A DNA stretch of 64,000 bases from Paenibacillus sp. DMB20 (lineage in GTDB: Bacteria > Bacillota > Bacilli > Paenibacillales > Paenibacillaceae): contig NZ_LAZU01000021.1 in the NCBI RefSeq assembly GCF_000987955.1, positions 310,001 through 374,000 of the forward strand, read 5' to 3'. Below are positions 54,338-62,630 of this stretch, piece by piece. The notes below the pieces were generated by a model, which saw nothing but the letters and a program-made list of their open reading frames with translations, was not told the DNA's origin and did no database searches. Position 1 is the stretch's first letter; each line of letters begins with the position of its first letter. Position numbers and translations under genes: made by a program.

Positions 54338-54448
54338 GCCCCATTTGACGCCGATGTCGTGCACAAACTTGGCATGGAAAAGGATAAGTTCGATCTGGTT
54401 CTCGCAGGAAGCCTGATCTATAAAACAAACAACAAGACAAAGAGTGTA

Positions 54449-54481
54449 CAACAAAGACACCTCTTCAAGGTGTCTTTGTTG
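54449..54481 (+). terminator. Terminator after the LacI gene
   Basis: CAACAAAGACACC/GGTGTCTTTGTTG, perfect 13 bp stem, short loop. Confidence 0.8.
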
Positions 54482-54504
54482 ATTCAGCTCATTCTATTTC
54501 TACG

Positions 54505-54687
54505 TTACACTTGCCTGAAGGCTGCGACCCAAGCGGGTACGTTACGGGCATTTGCCGGTTCTTTAATGCGTTCGACAACTTGCTCGTCGGTCCGGACCGG
54601 CGGATTCTTCGTGACCGTCAGCTCATAGCGTGGTAGGAGCCGTCCTAAACTTAACTTATATTTTGCTGATGATCTTTTTTTCTCCAA
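54505..54687 (-). pseudogene. Relic related to the MerR-coupled unknown gene
   Basis: A 60-codon minus-strand frame reads LLPRYELTVTKNPPVRTDEQ then VVERIKEPANARNVPAWVAA. The DEQVVERxKE-xANAxNVP motif matches the 169-residue protein at 35383 (DEQVVERVKEISNANVPP). Only the C-terminal third is left and no start or regulator accompanies it. Confidence 0.5.
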
Positions 54688-55879
54688 GAAGCGGAATGAT
54701 CATAAGCAGTCCGATCAAAAAACATAATCCTGCCATTGCATAAACGAAGGTGAGGGAGAAGAGGTTCTTCAGAACGCCGGATAAACTCATCATGATCAGC
54801 ATGGAGCCGGTCATCAGCGGCGTGCGAATACCGGTGACCCGGCCGATATACGCTTGTTCGGTCTGCTGCATGACCAAGGTATGGTTGCCGATAAAAATAG
54901 CCGGCTGAAATAAAGCGATCAAAAATTGCGAAATCATCGTGAGCCATAACGCTGTCGACAATCCCGATATAATGATACCAACCCCGTTGACGGCCAAGCC
55001 GGTCATTAATAATCTTCCGGGCGTGATTTTGGAGGCCAGCATAAATGTGACAACTCCGCCAATCATCTCCCCCAAGCCGTACGGAATGGTGATCCACTGC
55101 AAAATATCCGCCGTCAGGCCGAGCCGTTCCGTAACGAGGAAAATGCCAAGAGGCGAGATCAACCCCACTCCTAATCCCACGAACATAAAACACAGGCTTA
55201 ACCACATAAGACTCCTGCTCCGCAGGACGTACCGGATACCGTCTGCCATCTCCCGAAGCAGAGTGGGCTCAGTTCCGGACTTGTTTGAAGAGGAAATTGG
55301 ATCAGGGGGCACGAACAGCATGGCAAGAGCGGATATCAAAAAAAATAAGCTCGTTGCCAACATCGCCTGCTCGATTCCCAGCTGTTGAAACATATACGTC
55401 CCCAGCACAGGCCCCAATATCATAAAGACGGAAAATAATGTCTGCAGCATCGACATGGCGATAGGCGCTTCTTCGTCGCGTACATGGAATTTAAACAGCT
55501 TCATGCCGGACGGTTGGGCAAATTGCGATAGAATGGAAGAACACAAGGTTGCCAGAAAGACAGCCTCCCATGATCCGGTTTTCAGCACAAGAAAGACGAT
55601 AAACACGGAAAGGGCGCTTAAGCATTCGCACCAGACAATGATTCGCTTAGGGCGCCAACGGTCGGCAAAAACCCCGGCTATGAACGAAAACGCAAAAATA
55701 GGTCCGTACTCGGCCACGGAAATCAGGGACACGGCGAATGCATTTCCTTTTGTCATTTCCATAACGTACAGCAGAACAGCGAAATTACGGACCCAAATCC
55801 CGGCCTGGGAGAACCAATTGGAAACCAGGATCGCCCGCTCAAAACGATTTCGAAGCAGTTGAATGGAACTGGGCATCAT
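54656..55879 (-). CDS. MFS efflux-type transporter
   Basis: 407 residues with 12 predicted helices, in the macrolide-efflux/enterobactin-exporter-like branch (NWFSQAGIWVRNFAVLLYVM, then FIAGVFADRWRPKRIIVW at loop 2-3). Divergent to a MerR/TipAS regulator and preceded by a MerR-type promoter with a 19-base spacer, so it should be induced by a compound sensed by that regulator. The exported compound is unknown; a drug is likely. ATG with GGAGG upstream. Confidence 0.85.
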   Translation of the reverse strand: MMPSSIQLLRNRFERAILVSNWFSQAGIWVRNFAVLLYVMEMTKGNAFAVSLISVAEYGPIFAFSFIAGVFADRWRPKRIIVWCECLSALSVFIVFLVLKTGSWEAVFLATLCSSILSQFAQPSGMKLFKFHVRDEEAPIAMSMLQTLFSVFMILGPVLGTYMFQQLGIEQAMLATSLFFLISALAMLFVPPDPISSSNKSGTEPTLLREMADGIRYVLRSRSLMWLSLCFMFVGLGVGLISPLGIFLVTERLGLTADILQWITIPYGLGEMIGGVVTFMLASKITPGRLLMTGLAVNGVGIIISGLSTALWLTMISQFLIALFQPAIFIGNHTLVMQQTEQAYIGRVTGIRTPLMTGSMLIMMSLSGVLKNLFSLTFVYAMAGLCFLIGLLMIIPLLGEKKIISKI

Positions 55880-55905
55880 CTTTCCCTCCTTATGTTTCGG
55901 ACCTC

Positions 55906-55936
55906 ATCTTAGGCCCTCCCGCAAGGTAAGGGTCAA
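55906..55936 (-). promoter_or_regulatory. MerR-type promoter of the MFS gene
   Basis: On the minus strand TTGACC (55936-55931) and TAAGAT (55911-55906) are separated by 19 bases. This over-long spacer is typical of promoters activated by MerR proteins through DNA untwisting. Confidence 0.65.
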
Positions 55937-55962
55937 ACGTTTTTTCGGAAATTAATTTTCGC

Positions 55963-55993
55963 TTGACCCTCCCCTTGGGTAAGTGATTACACT
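55963..55993 (+). promoter_or_regulatory. MerR-type promoter of the MerR gene
   Basis: TTGACC (55963-55968) and TACACT (55988-55993) are separated by 19 bases, with a dyad ACCC...GGGT (55966-55980) in the spacer. It mirrors the MFS promoter, and both begin TTGACCCT. Confidence 0.65.
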
Positions 55994-56017
55994 CAAGTAC
56001 AGAAAGGAGTGGAACGC

Positions 56018-56773
56018 GTGCCGTATACGGTAAAAGAAATATCGAAGCTGTCGGGCGTGACCGTGAAGACGCTGCATCATTATCATAAAATCGGCCTCCT
56101 TTTGCCGTACGAGGTCAGTGAAGCCGGGTATCGGCTCTACGGAACGAAAGAGCTGGAGCGACTGCAGGAAATTTTATTTTATCGGGAACTGGATTTTCCT
56201 TTGAAGAGAGTTCAGCAGCTGCTTGATGGGGAACCCGAACGGCTGGCGATTCTTTCCGGGCAGGAAAAGCTTCTTCTGCTTCGCCAGCAGCGGCTGGAAC
56301 GAATCATTCAAACTTTGCGGCAATCCATATCCAGGTTGGAGAGAGGGGAAACGATGGAGAGTCAGGACATGTTCAAGGGTTTTGAGAGCGAGGAAGAATG
56401 GAGAAACGCACTGGAGGAACAAAATCAACACCTGAAGGAGTCGTACGGTTTTGACATGCTGGATTCGGCTCCTATCGAAGTGCAGGAGTTGAATGAACAA
56501 GCCGCGGAAGCCGCGGAGTTCATGAAGGGCATGGCCCAGGCTTTGAAAACGGGGATAAAGCATAATGACCGGGAGGTCCATGCTCGGATCGGCAGCCATC
56601 TGGACTTTATGAATAAACAGGGGCTTACGCTTTCCGCGGATGATTTTGCGGCGCAAACGCGGTTTTTCCTCGGCGATGATTTTCATCTTCGCATGTTAGA
56701 GGATCAGCAGACCGGTTTGGCCTATTACCTTGCGGCAGCGGCGGAGTCCTATGCTGAAAATCATGAGTTATAG
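56018..56773 (+). CDS. MerR-family regulator with TipAS-like ligand domain
   Basis: About 251 residues. N-terminal MerR HTH (TVKEISKLSGVTVKTLHHYH, KIGLLLPYEVSEAGYRLYG) with a long dimerisation helix, then a C-terminal helical TipAS-like antibiotic-recognition domain (about 125-250). By family knowledge such regulators bind drugs and activate pump genes. The divergent MFS gene is the likely target. Start: GTG 56018 is 8 bases after AAGGAG; GTG 56009 overlaps that site. Confidence 0.87.
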   Translation: MPYTVKEISKLSGVTVKTLHHYHKIGLLLPYEVSEAGYRLYGTKELERLQEILFYRELDFPLKRVQQLLDGEPERLAILSGQEKLLLLRQQRLERIIQTLRQSISRLERGETMESQDMFKGFESEEEWRNALEEQNQHLKESYGFDMLDSAPIEVQELNEQAAEAAEFMKGMAQALKTGIKHNDREVHARIGSHLDFMNKQGLTLSADDFAAQTRFFLGDDFHLRMLEDQQTGLAYYLAAAAESYAENHEL

Positions 56774-56805
56774 GCGCGGGATAGGTTTAAATGTACCCAG
56801 CATAA

Positions 56806-56850
56806 AAAGGATAGAACGGCGGGATCGTTTCCGCTGCTCTATCCTTTGTT
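56806..56850. terminator. Bidirectional terminator between MerR and RidA-like genes
   Basis: AAAGGATAGA pairs with TCTATCCTTT, with inner CGGC/GCTG pairing and T-rich ends on both strands. Confidence 0.8.
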
Positions 56851-56876
56851 TTGTTAAGCTTGGGGCACGAATTGCA

Positions 56877-57224
56877 TTATGGCTTTGGCCGGTAGGCAAT
56901 GCCGTCGATCATCAGGAGGCAGTCGGAATCGATAAATTCGGTGGTCGTGGTCATTCGGGCGGGAAAAGAATCTTCGGGAAAGTAATCGAAAAAGACCTTC
57001 TCCATCTCAGGCAAATCCCCGATAGACTTAAGGTGCACATGCACCTTTACGATGTCTTCCAACGAAGCGTCGCATTTCTGAAGCGTGTCCTTCAATCCGG
57101 AAAAAACGCTGTGTATTTGCTCCGTAAACGTTTCCCCAAACCCGCGCTGCAGACCGAGAAAAATGTAGTCGCCCGCGATTACGGCTTGGGAGTAACTGAA
57201 GGGAGTGGGAATTCTGTTCACCAT
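56877..57224 (-). CDS. Rid (YjgF) family protein
   Basis: 115 residues, RidA-like fold (YSQAVIAGDYIFLGLQRG, then VKVHVHLKSIGDLPEMEKVF, FPARMTTTT). RidA enzymes deaminate reactive enamines/imines from amino-acid metabolism. The key Arg is present (FPARM), but the usual Glu near the end is Asp (MIDGIAY), so activity is uncertain and it may belong to another Rid subgroup. ATG with GGAGG upstream; divergent from the AraC-type gene. Confidence 0.8.
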   Translation of the reverse strand: MVNRIPTPFSYSQAVIAGDYIFLGLQRGFGETFTEQIHSVFSGLKDTLQKCDASLEDIVKVHVHLKSIGDLPEMEKVFFDYFPEDSFPARMTTTTEFIDSDCLLMIDGIAYRPKP

Positions 57225-57393
57225 TTTACGTGAACCTCCTTATGTATAATATACGTACTATGATATAACAGAACAAATGTTCCTGTATGTAAAATATTTC
57301 TCATATGATAGCCGGCGATGTTCCATAAACTCCCTTTATGGAAGTATAATGTAAACATCATTTTCTACAAACCATTAAAGGGACGAATCGTTG

Positions 57394-58314
57394 ATGAATC
57401 ATGACTATGCGGAAAGAATCAAGGCCGTGATGGAGTATATTGAGGAAAACAGCTCAGGCAGCCTTAGCCTCGATAAGCTGGCGGATTGCTGCAATTTTTC
57501 AAAGTATCATTTCAGCCGAATATTTTCTTCCCTTGTAGGGGAATCTCCGATGGCTTATGTCAACCAGGTTCGGTTGCGCAAATCCTTATCTTTGCTGAAG
57601 GAAACCGACAGGACCATTCTGGATATTTCGCAGCTGTGCGGTTTTGAATCGGCTTCCGCCTTTAACTCGGCCTTTAAAAAGCTCTATAACAAGACTCCCA
57701 GCGAGATTCGAAAGAGCGAAAGCCAAAATAGCAATATTTTCGGGATGCTCAGCAAAAAGCAAGAAGAGTTATTCCAGCCTCCGAATTACGATAAAGAAGG
57801 ACACACCAATACGTTTTTTAGGAGGATATGGGATATGAATGTAACGATCAAGGAGCTTCCCGTTTATGAGGTTGCGTATGTGCGGCATGTCGGAAGTTAT
57901 TTGGACACGCATCTGGCGTGGAACGCCTTGGGAAGTTGGGCGGCCGAGCAGGGCTTGTCACCCATGAATCAATATTTTATCGGGATTTCCCTGGATGACC
58001 CGGGCTCGGTTCCGGAGCCGGAGTGCCGTTATGATGCTTGTGTTACGCTCCCGACAGGGTTTCCAAAGACGGGCCACCCCGAAGAAATTCAGTTCAAGGA
58101 GTTGGCGGGAGGAGAGTGCGCCTTGTATCCGTTCTATGACACGATCGACAAATTAGCCATTGCCTACCAAAGCTTGTTCGGCCAATGGCTGCCGGGCAGC
58201 GGGTATGATGCCGACGACCGGCCGTGCCTTGAATTCTGCATGAACAACCCTGCGGAAGACAAGGAAGGCAAAGCCAAAGTGGATCTGTACATCCCGATCA
58301 GAAAGAGAGCTTAA
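57394..58314 (+). CDS. AraC-family regulator with GyrI-like effector domain
   Basis: 306 residues. Two AraC HTH motifs at the N-terminus (SLSLDKLADCCNFSKYHFSR, then ILDISQLCGFESASAFNSAF) and a C-terminal GyrI-like/Rob-type small-molecule-binding domain (about 150-305; VTIKELPVYEVAYVRHVGSY, PECRYDACVTLP). Such regulators respond to amphipathic drugs. Targets are unknown; the YdeI-like gene 70 bases downstream is one candidate. TTG 57391 and ATG 57394 are adjacent, and ATG is preferred. Confidence 0.88.
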   Translation: MNHDYAERIKAVMEYIEENSSGSLSLDKLADCCNFSKYHFSRIFSSLVGESPMAYVNQVRLRKSLSLLKETDRTILDISQLCGFESASAFNSAFKKLYNKTPSEIRKSESQNSNIFGMLSKKQEELFQPPNYDKEGHTNTFFRRIWDMNVTIKELPVYEVAYVRHVGSYLDTHLAWNALGSWAAEQGLSPMNQYFIGISLDDPGSVPEPECRYDACVTLPTGFPKTGHPEEIQFKELAGGECALYPFYDTIDKLAIAYQSLFGQWLPGSGYDADDRPCLEFCMNNPAEDKEGKAKVDLYIPIRKRA

Positions 58315-58385
58315 TCGCGGGAGGAACCCCTGAAAAGGGACCATGAAAAAACGGGGAAGAGCGTGGAAAAAGGAGGCGCTGCAGC

Positions 58386-58976
58386 ATGAGTAATGCCGCG
58401 GGAGGAGCAGAGTGGCCGCTTCTACTGTGCGAGAATCAGCAGGATTGGGAAGCTTGGCTGGATCAGAACCATGATCAATCCACGGGGATTCGGTTGCAAA
58501 TAGCCAAGAAGAATTCCGGTCTAATTTCCGTCAGTTATGTCGAAGCGCTGGACAGCGCCCTCTGTTACGGATGGATTGACAGCCGCAAAGAAGCTTTGGA
58601 TGAAAAAAGCTGGGTCCAGCGATTCGGGCCTCGCCGAAAAAACAGCATCTGGTCCCAGGTGAATCGGGAGAAGGTACAGCGGTTGACCGAGGAGGGGAGG
58701 ATGAAGCCCCCTGGACTTCTGGCCGTCGAAACGGCAAAGAACAACGGACGCTGGGAAGCCGCTTACGAACCGCAAAGCCGAACCGCCTTGCCGGAGGAAC
58801 TGGAGGCTGGCTTTGCAGAGCATCCGCGGGCCAAAGAATTCTACGAGACCTTGAATCGCCAAAACCAATATGCGATCTCGTTCCGGATACAAAATGCGAA
58901 AAAGGCCGAGACCCGCAAGAGAAAGGCGGAGGAATTTATCCGCATGCTGGAAAACGGGGAAAAGATATATCCCTGA
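58386..58976 (+). CDS. YdeI/OmdA-family protein
   Basis: 196 residues. Motifs VSYVEALDSALCYGWIDSRK, WVQRFGPRRKNSIWSQVNRE and a C-terminal FRIQNAKKAETRKRKAEEF belong to the YdeI/OmpD-associated family (bacteriocin or peptide protection in some hosts). Biochemistry unknown. GGAGG before the ATG, 71 bases after the AraC-type regulator and possibly co-transcribed with it. Confidence 0.82.
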   Translation: MSNAAGGAEWPLLLCENQQDWEAWLDQNHDQSTGIRLQIAKKNSGLISVSYVEALDSALCYGWIDSRKEALDEKSWVQRFGPRRKNSIWSQVNREKVQRLTEEGRMKPPGLLAVETAKNNGRWEAAYEPQSRTALPEELEAGFAEHPRAKEFYETLNRQNQYAISFRIQNAKKAETRKRKAEEFIRMLENGEKIYP

Positions 58977-59164
58977 CGGGAACAGGTGAATCCGTATCCG
59001 TCTTTGGTTCATGAACATGCACTAGGCGAGTACCCTTTGCAAACCGGGGCTTAAACGGCTACAATAACAGTTGATCGGTTTGGAGTGTGATTTATATCAT
59101 TGCATCACTTCGAACTCGACTGCTATGGAAGCCGCCAAGAGACATCTGGACAAGGGGGAAACGA

Positions 59165-59497
59165 ATGAACATGGAACGCATACAAACCGTGAAACAATAC
59201 GAGGATTTGATCAACCGCGACGGACTGACCGTCATTAAATACGACGCCACTTGGTGTCCGGACTGCAAGACGCTGGACAAATTCCTGCCCGATATTATGG
59301 CAAAGCATCCGGATAAAGAATTTTACGCCCTGGATGTCGAGCAACTCGAAGAGATCTCAAGCAAAAATGAAGTGCGCGGGATCCCAAGCCTGTTGGTATA
59401 CCGGAACGGCGAGAAGCTCGCCCACCTTCACAGCAAGTTCGCCAAAACGCCGGCCCAGATTTCCGAGTACCTGGAGACGCTGGAATCGAAGAAATAA
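59165..59497 (+). CDS. Thioredoxin-family protein
   Basis: 110 residues, single thioredoxin fold, cytoplasmic. Active site ATWCPDCKTLDKF (CxxC as WCPDC) near residue 31 and a cis-Pro in RGIPSLLVY near 75. It resembles YtpP-type thioredoxin-like proteins, which work as general thiol reductants or bacillithiol partners. Start: ATG 59165 after AAGGGGG; the longer frame to 59087 looks non-coding. Confidence 0.87.
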   Translation: MNMERIQTVKQYEDLINRDGLTVIKYDATWCPDCKTLDKFLPDIMAKHPDKEFYALDVEQLEEISSKNEVRGIPSLLVYRNGEKLAHLHSKFAKTPAQISEYLETLESKK

Positions 59498-59536
59498 AGG
59501 CATCCCGGGCAGATGCCCGATTGGATAGTAGACAAG

Positions 59537-59590
59537 AAAGCACCGCTCTTCCTGAAGCGCAAGGTTACGGGGAGACGGTGCTTTTGCTTT
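59537..59590 (+). terminator. Terminator after the thioredoxin-like gene
   Basis: AAAGCACCG pairs with CGGTGCTTT across a 30-base loop and is followed by TTGCTTT. A smaller GGCATC/GATGCC hairpin lies just after the stop codon. Confidence 0.65.
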
Positions 59591-59730
59591 AATTCACTCA
59601 CTGGCAGCGTTGCGGCCAAAATTATCTTTAAGTTGCAACTCCACCCGTAGACCGATGGTTTTCCACAATCGAACAAAGGAAGCTTTTATGTAAAGGACGA
59701 CGAACTAATGTAAAATTCAGGTACTAATAC

Positions 59731-59802
59731 ATGAAAGCTTTTGTTATACTGGGTATTGTAACCGTCTTTACCTCACTCTTGATGTTTGGAGGCTCAGCCT
59801 GA
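59731..59802 (+). CDS. 23-residue hydrophobic peptide before the erm leader
   Basis: MKAFVILGIVTVFTSLLMFG followed by GSA and TGA. Its stop directly abuts the ATG of the 12-residue erm leader. The ribosome site is weak (AGGTA). It is very hydrophobic and contains FVI, a tripeptide also present in the ErmC leader. It could be a first, upstream leader, or only a chance frame over the leader's ribosome site. Confidence 0.35.
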   Translation: MKAFVILGIVTVFTSLLMFGGSA

Positions 59803-59841
59803 ATGCATTGCATCGCATTTATTCGTTTAAGACAAATGTAA
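59803..59841 (+). CDS. erm leader peptide with RLR stalling motif
   Basis: MHCIAFIRLRQM then TAA (12 residues), with TTTGGAGG 10 bases upstream. The Arg-Leu-Arg triplet is the known macrolide-dependent stalling motif of the ErmD/ErmK leader (MRLR). The ORF ends where the first arm of the attenuator hairpin begins, so a ribosome stalled at RLR would cover that arm. Confidence 0.75.
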   Translation: MHCIAFIRLRQM

Positions 59842-59931
59842 GGTACAGAACTTTTATCCCTTTCATTTTTTAAAAAATGACCAAGGGTTATTTGTGCTGT
59901 ACCTTTTTCATTCTCTTAAATACGAATGAAT
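59840..59931 (+). promoter_or_regulatory. erm attenuator: nested hairpins and terminator
   Basis: Outer stem AAGGTACAG (59840-59848) with CTGTACCTT (59897-59905) followed by Ts makes an intrinsic terminator. Inside it CCCTT/AAGGG (59858-59862, 59883-59887) and the palindrome CATTTTTT/AAAAAATG (59864-59879) form a second hairpin. Further on TTCATTC/GAATGAA (about 59907-59931) ends next to the erm ribosome site GAGGTG (59932). Both transcriptional attenuation, as in ermK, and translational masking are possible. Confidence 0.7.
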
Positions 59932-59943
59932 GAGGTGCTTTTT

Positions 59944-60810
59944 GTGTTGAAAAATAAGAAAAATCGCCGCGGGAAGTCGGAACCATCGCCGAACTTCTCT
60001 TCGCAGCATTTGTTATTCCATAAGCCGCTGATCCATGAAATGATCCGGCTCGCACATATAACCCCCATGGATACCGTCATGGATATCGGGGCGGGCAAGG
60101 GTGCCATCACGCTGCCTTTGGCGGAAAAAGCCGGCAGGGTTTTGGCCGTCGAGAACGATCCGGTATATGCCGAAAAGCTTGCTCTGAAAATGAGGGATAT
60201 ACCGAATGTCCGGGTGAAACAGGCGGATATTTTGCAAACCGATCTTCCCAAGGTGCCGTTCTCGGTCGTCTCGAATATTCCTTTTTCCATCACCACCCCC
60301 ATTCTCGAAAAACTCCTCCATCATCCGGGAGTGCCGTTAAAATGCGCTGTCCTGATTATTGAGAAGGGAGCGGCAAGGCGGTTTACATCGGTTCCGGTGA
60401 CGGACCCGCGAATCCTGAAATGGAGAATGTGGTTCGATTTTCAGGTGGTACGGACGGTCTCGCCGGAGCATTTCTCTCCCCGGCCGCGAGTCGACTCGGC
60501 GGTGATGATCATCCGCAAAAAGAAAAATCCGGAGATATCGCCGGCGGAGCATGCCAAATTTTCGGCTCTCGCCTCCCAGGCTTTGCGTCAGCCCAAAATG
60601 CCGCTTTCCGCGGCTTTGGGAGACATTTTTACGCCGGTGCAGATCACCAGGCTGGCAGGTTTGCTGAATCTTAACAGGGATGCGCCGATAGGTACATTGA
60701 ACGAACGGCAATGGGGAACGGTATTCCGTTCCATGGTCCAGTACGCCCCGCCTCACCGGCGGCCAAGATTGCCAAAGAACGGCTTTAAAAAAAATAAACA
60801 CAGACGGTAG
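59944..60810 (+). CDS. erm: Erm 23S rRNA (adenine-N6) dimethyltransferase, ErmD-like
   Basis: 288 residues. Dimethylates A2058 of 23S rRNA and gives macrolide-lincosamide-streptogramin B resistance (family knowledge). Seen: basic N-terminus KNKKNRRGK, PNFSSQHLLFHKPLI, SAM motif DIGAGKGAITLPLAEKAG, AVENDP, catalytic motif VVSNIPFSITTP, EKGAARRF and a basic tail. The order and wording are close to ErmD/ErmK. Start: GTG 59944 lies 6 bases after GAGGTG; ATG 59926 precedes that site. An RLR leader peptide and attenuator upstream indicate drug induction. Activity and induction are untested. Confidence 0.9.
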   Translation: MLKNKKNRRGKSEPSPNFSSQHLLFHKPLIHEMIRLAHITPMDTVMDIGAGKGAITLPLAEKAGRVLAVENDPVYAEKLALKMRDIPNVRVKQADILQTDLPKVPFSVVSNIPFSITTPILEKLLHHPGVPLKCAVLIIEKGAARRFTSVPVTDPRILKWRMWFDFQVVRTVSPEHFSPRPRVDSAVMIIRKKKNPEISPAEHAKFSALASQALRQPKMPLSAALGDIFTPVQITRLAGLLNLNRDAPIGTLNERQWGTVFRSMVQYAPPHRRPRLPKNGFKKNKHRR

Positions 60811-60863
60811 CATTAGGAAAAACACAGCATGAAACGGTCTTCGTGATAAAGGACGTGTAAGCT

Positions 60864-61700
60864 ATGTTTTATATAAAAGAACGTAATGAATGGTTAGGAA
60901 AACAGCTGCTTCGCGCAGACAGCGACGTCATGTTCGCAGGGGTAGTAACCGGGCATCAACCCGGCGAAGTATGGGTAAACGACCTTGCCCGTCCCTCATG
61001 GGCTCTCGTATGGTCAGGCGGGTTGGAGGGTTTTTGTTTTATGGGGAATCCGTTGACGCTGCCGCCCCAAGACGGTTTCGAAAGTTTTATCGATGGGGGA
61101 ATCATTCCATTCTTGAAAGAGAAAGGCATTCGTTGTTTCGAATTTTCGGCGGAGGGTGAGGCATGGGTTCCGGCTCTCTATGATGTTCTCGGCAGCCGGG
61201 ATCTCCAAGAAAGCTATCAGTATGTGTACAAGTCTGACCCGCCGGCTTGGCGGCATTCTGCCGATGGGAATCCGGCCGTTCCCGAACCCTTTAGGGCTGT
61301 CCGGCTGGATGCGCGGCAGCTTCATGAATGGGAGCTGGATCGAGTGGAAAATGGAGATTTCCTGATCCGGTATGTTGAACAGTATTGGGGAACTTTGAGC
61401 AACTTTTTGGATGAGGGCTTTGGTTATGCCGCCTTAACCGACGGCAACGCTATCGCGGGTCTGGCGGTATCCTCGGCGAAGTTTGGCATGACCCGAGCCA
61501 TTGGCGTCGAGACGTTGGAGGACTATCGGCGCCTGGGCTTGTCGAGTTCGCTTGTGAAGCTGTTGTTGAACGACTTCCATAATCATGGAATTACCGCTTG
61601 GTGGGATTGCATGGAAAGCAATATCGCCTCCCAAAAAACAGCGGAAAAGGCAGGTTTAACGAGAAGTCATCGTTACAAAATCAACTGGTTTACCTTTTAA
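60864..61700 (+). CDS. GNAT acetyltransferase (GNAT_acetyltran type)
   Basis: 278 residues. N-terminal half unassigned (FAGVVTGHQPGEVWVNDLAR, then SWALVWSGGLEGFCFMG), C-terminal half a GNAT fold with YAALTDGNAIAGLAVSSAKF, the acetyl-CoA segment ETLEDYRRLGLSSSLVKLLL, and NIASQKTAEKAGL. It fits the family annotated as GNAT_acetyltran. The acceptor is unknown. It lies about 50 bases after erm and may share its transcript, which is interesting for a resistance context but unproven. Confidence 0.83.
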   Translation: MFYIKERNEWLGKQLLRADSDVMFAGVVTGHQPGEVWVNDLARPSWALVWSGGLEGFCFMGNPLTLPPQDGFESFIDGGIIPFLKEKGIRCFEFSAEGEAWVPALYDVLGSRDLQESYQYVYKSDPPAWRHSADGNPAVPEPFRAVRLDARQLHEWELDRVENGDFLIRYVEQYWGTLSNFLDEGFGYAALTDGNAIAGLAVSSAKFGMTRAIGVETLEDYRRLGLSSSLVKLLLNDFHNHGITAWWDCMESNIASQKTAEKAGLTRSHRYKINWFTF

Positions 61701-61720
61701 AGGGAGAACAAGTAAAACAA

Positions 61721-61762
61721 GCGGATTGTCCGTTAAGCCGGGCAGTCCGTTTTCTTTTTGAG
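61721..61762 (+). terminator. Terminator after the GNAT gene
   Basis: CGGATTG/CAGTCCG stem with one mismatch, then TTTTCTTTTT. Confidence 0.65.
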
Positions 61763-61886
61763 GCGCGAAAAGTTCAATCCTGAAGCCGTCCGGGTCTCGT
61801 TGCAGTTGAAACCCTGGATGGATGTTGGTTATAATGGACTTATAAAAACGACATTAATGTCTATTTTGTAAAAGGGAGAGAAGAAG

Positions 61887-62426
61887 ATGCTGTTTGAATC
61901 GGCAAGAATCAAATTCCGCAAGATGACGGCGGAGGATGCGGGGATGTATAACCGATGGAGAAATGACCTTGGGGTCATGAGAACGACCAGCCCCGCACTC
62001 GATTTGTTTACCGAGGAGGAAACGAATGAGTTCGTGAATCATGTTATCCTGGGATCAGGAACGTCCAAAAGCTACATCATCGTGGACAAGCAAAGCGATC
62101 AGCCGGTCGGGATCGTCTCGCTCATTCAGTTGGATTACAAAAACCGCAATGCGGAATGCATTATCGATATCGGCGAGAAGGATTACTGGGGTAAAGGCTA
62201 CGGGAACGAGGCGCTCCGCCTGCTCCTGGACTATGCCTTTTTAGAGCTGAATCTGCACCGGGTTTCATTAAGGGTATTCTCTTTTAACCATAGAGCGGTA
62301 CATATGTACGAAAAAATTGGGTTTAAGCATGAAGGCGCCTCCCGTCAAGCCATATACAGGGAAGGCGCGTGGGGTGACATTATCCACATGGGCATTCTAC
62401 AGCATGAATATCTTCAAACCACTTAG
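61887..62426 (+). CDS. RimJ/RimL/SpeG-type GNAT acetyltransferase
   Basis: 179 residues. Seen: IKFRKMTAEDAGMYNRWRND at the start, IIDIGEKDYWGKGYGNEALR (acetyl-CoA loop), VFSFNHRAVHMYEKIGFKHE and GAWGDIIHMGIL. It could acetylate a protein N-terminus, polyamine or antibiotic. ATG with GGGAGAG upstream. A TTATAAT-like -10 lies near 61832. Confidence 0.85.
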   Translation: MLFESARIKFRKMTAEDAGMYNRWRNDLGVMRTTSPALDLFTEEETNEFVNHVILGSGTSKSYIIVDKQSDQPVGIVSLIQLDYKNRNAECIIDIGEKDYWGKGYGNEALRLLLDYAFLELNLHRVSLRVFSFNHRAVHMYEKIGFKHEGASRQAIYREGAWGDIIHMGILQHEYLQTT

Positions 62427-62434
62427 GCTGTTCC

Positions 62435-62465
62435 AAAAGCAGGCATGTTTGCATGCCTGCTTTTG
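62435..62465 (+). terminator. Terminator after the RimL-like gene
   Basis: AAAAGCAGGCATG/CATGCCTGCTTTT, perfect 13 bp stem with a 4-base loop. Confidence 0.9.
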
Positions 62466-62630
62466 ATTTTCGAAAGAGAAAAAATCGTCTTTAAATCGAT
62501 AAGTCCGTTTTTTTAGGTTCCGATGGAGTAGAATGATTTCAGAATCCATTCATGATAAAGAGGGGAGGGAGCATAGAAATATTCTCTTTTTCATCTAGTA
62601 AAGAAGTATGATTCGAAAGGGATGATTTGA

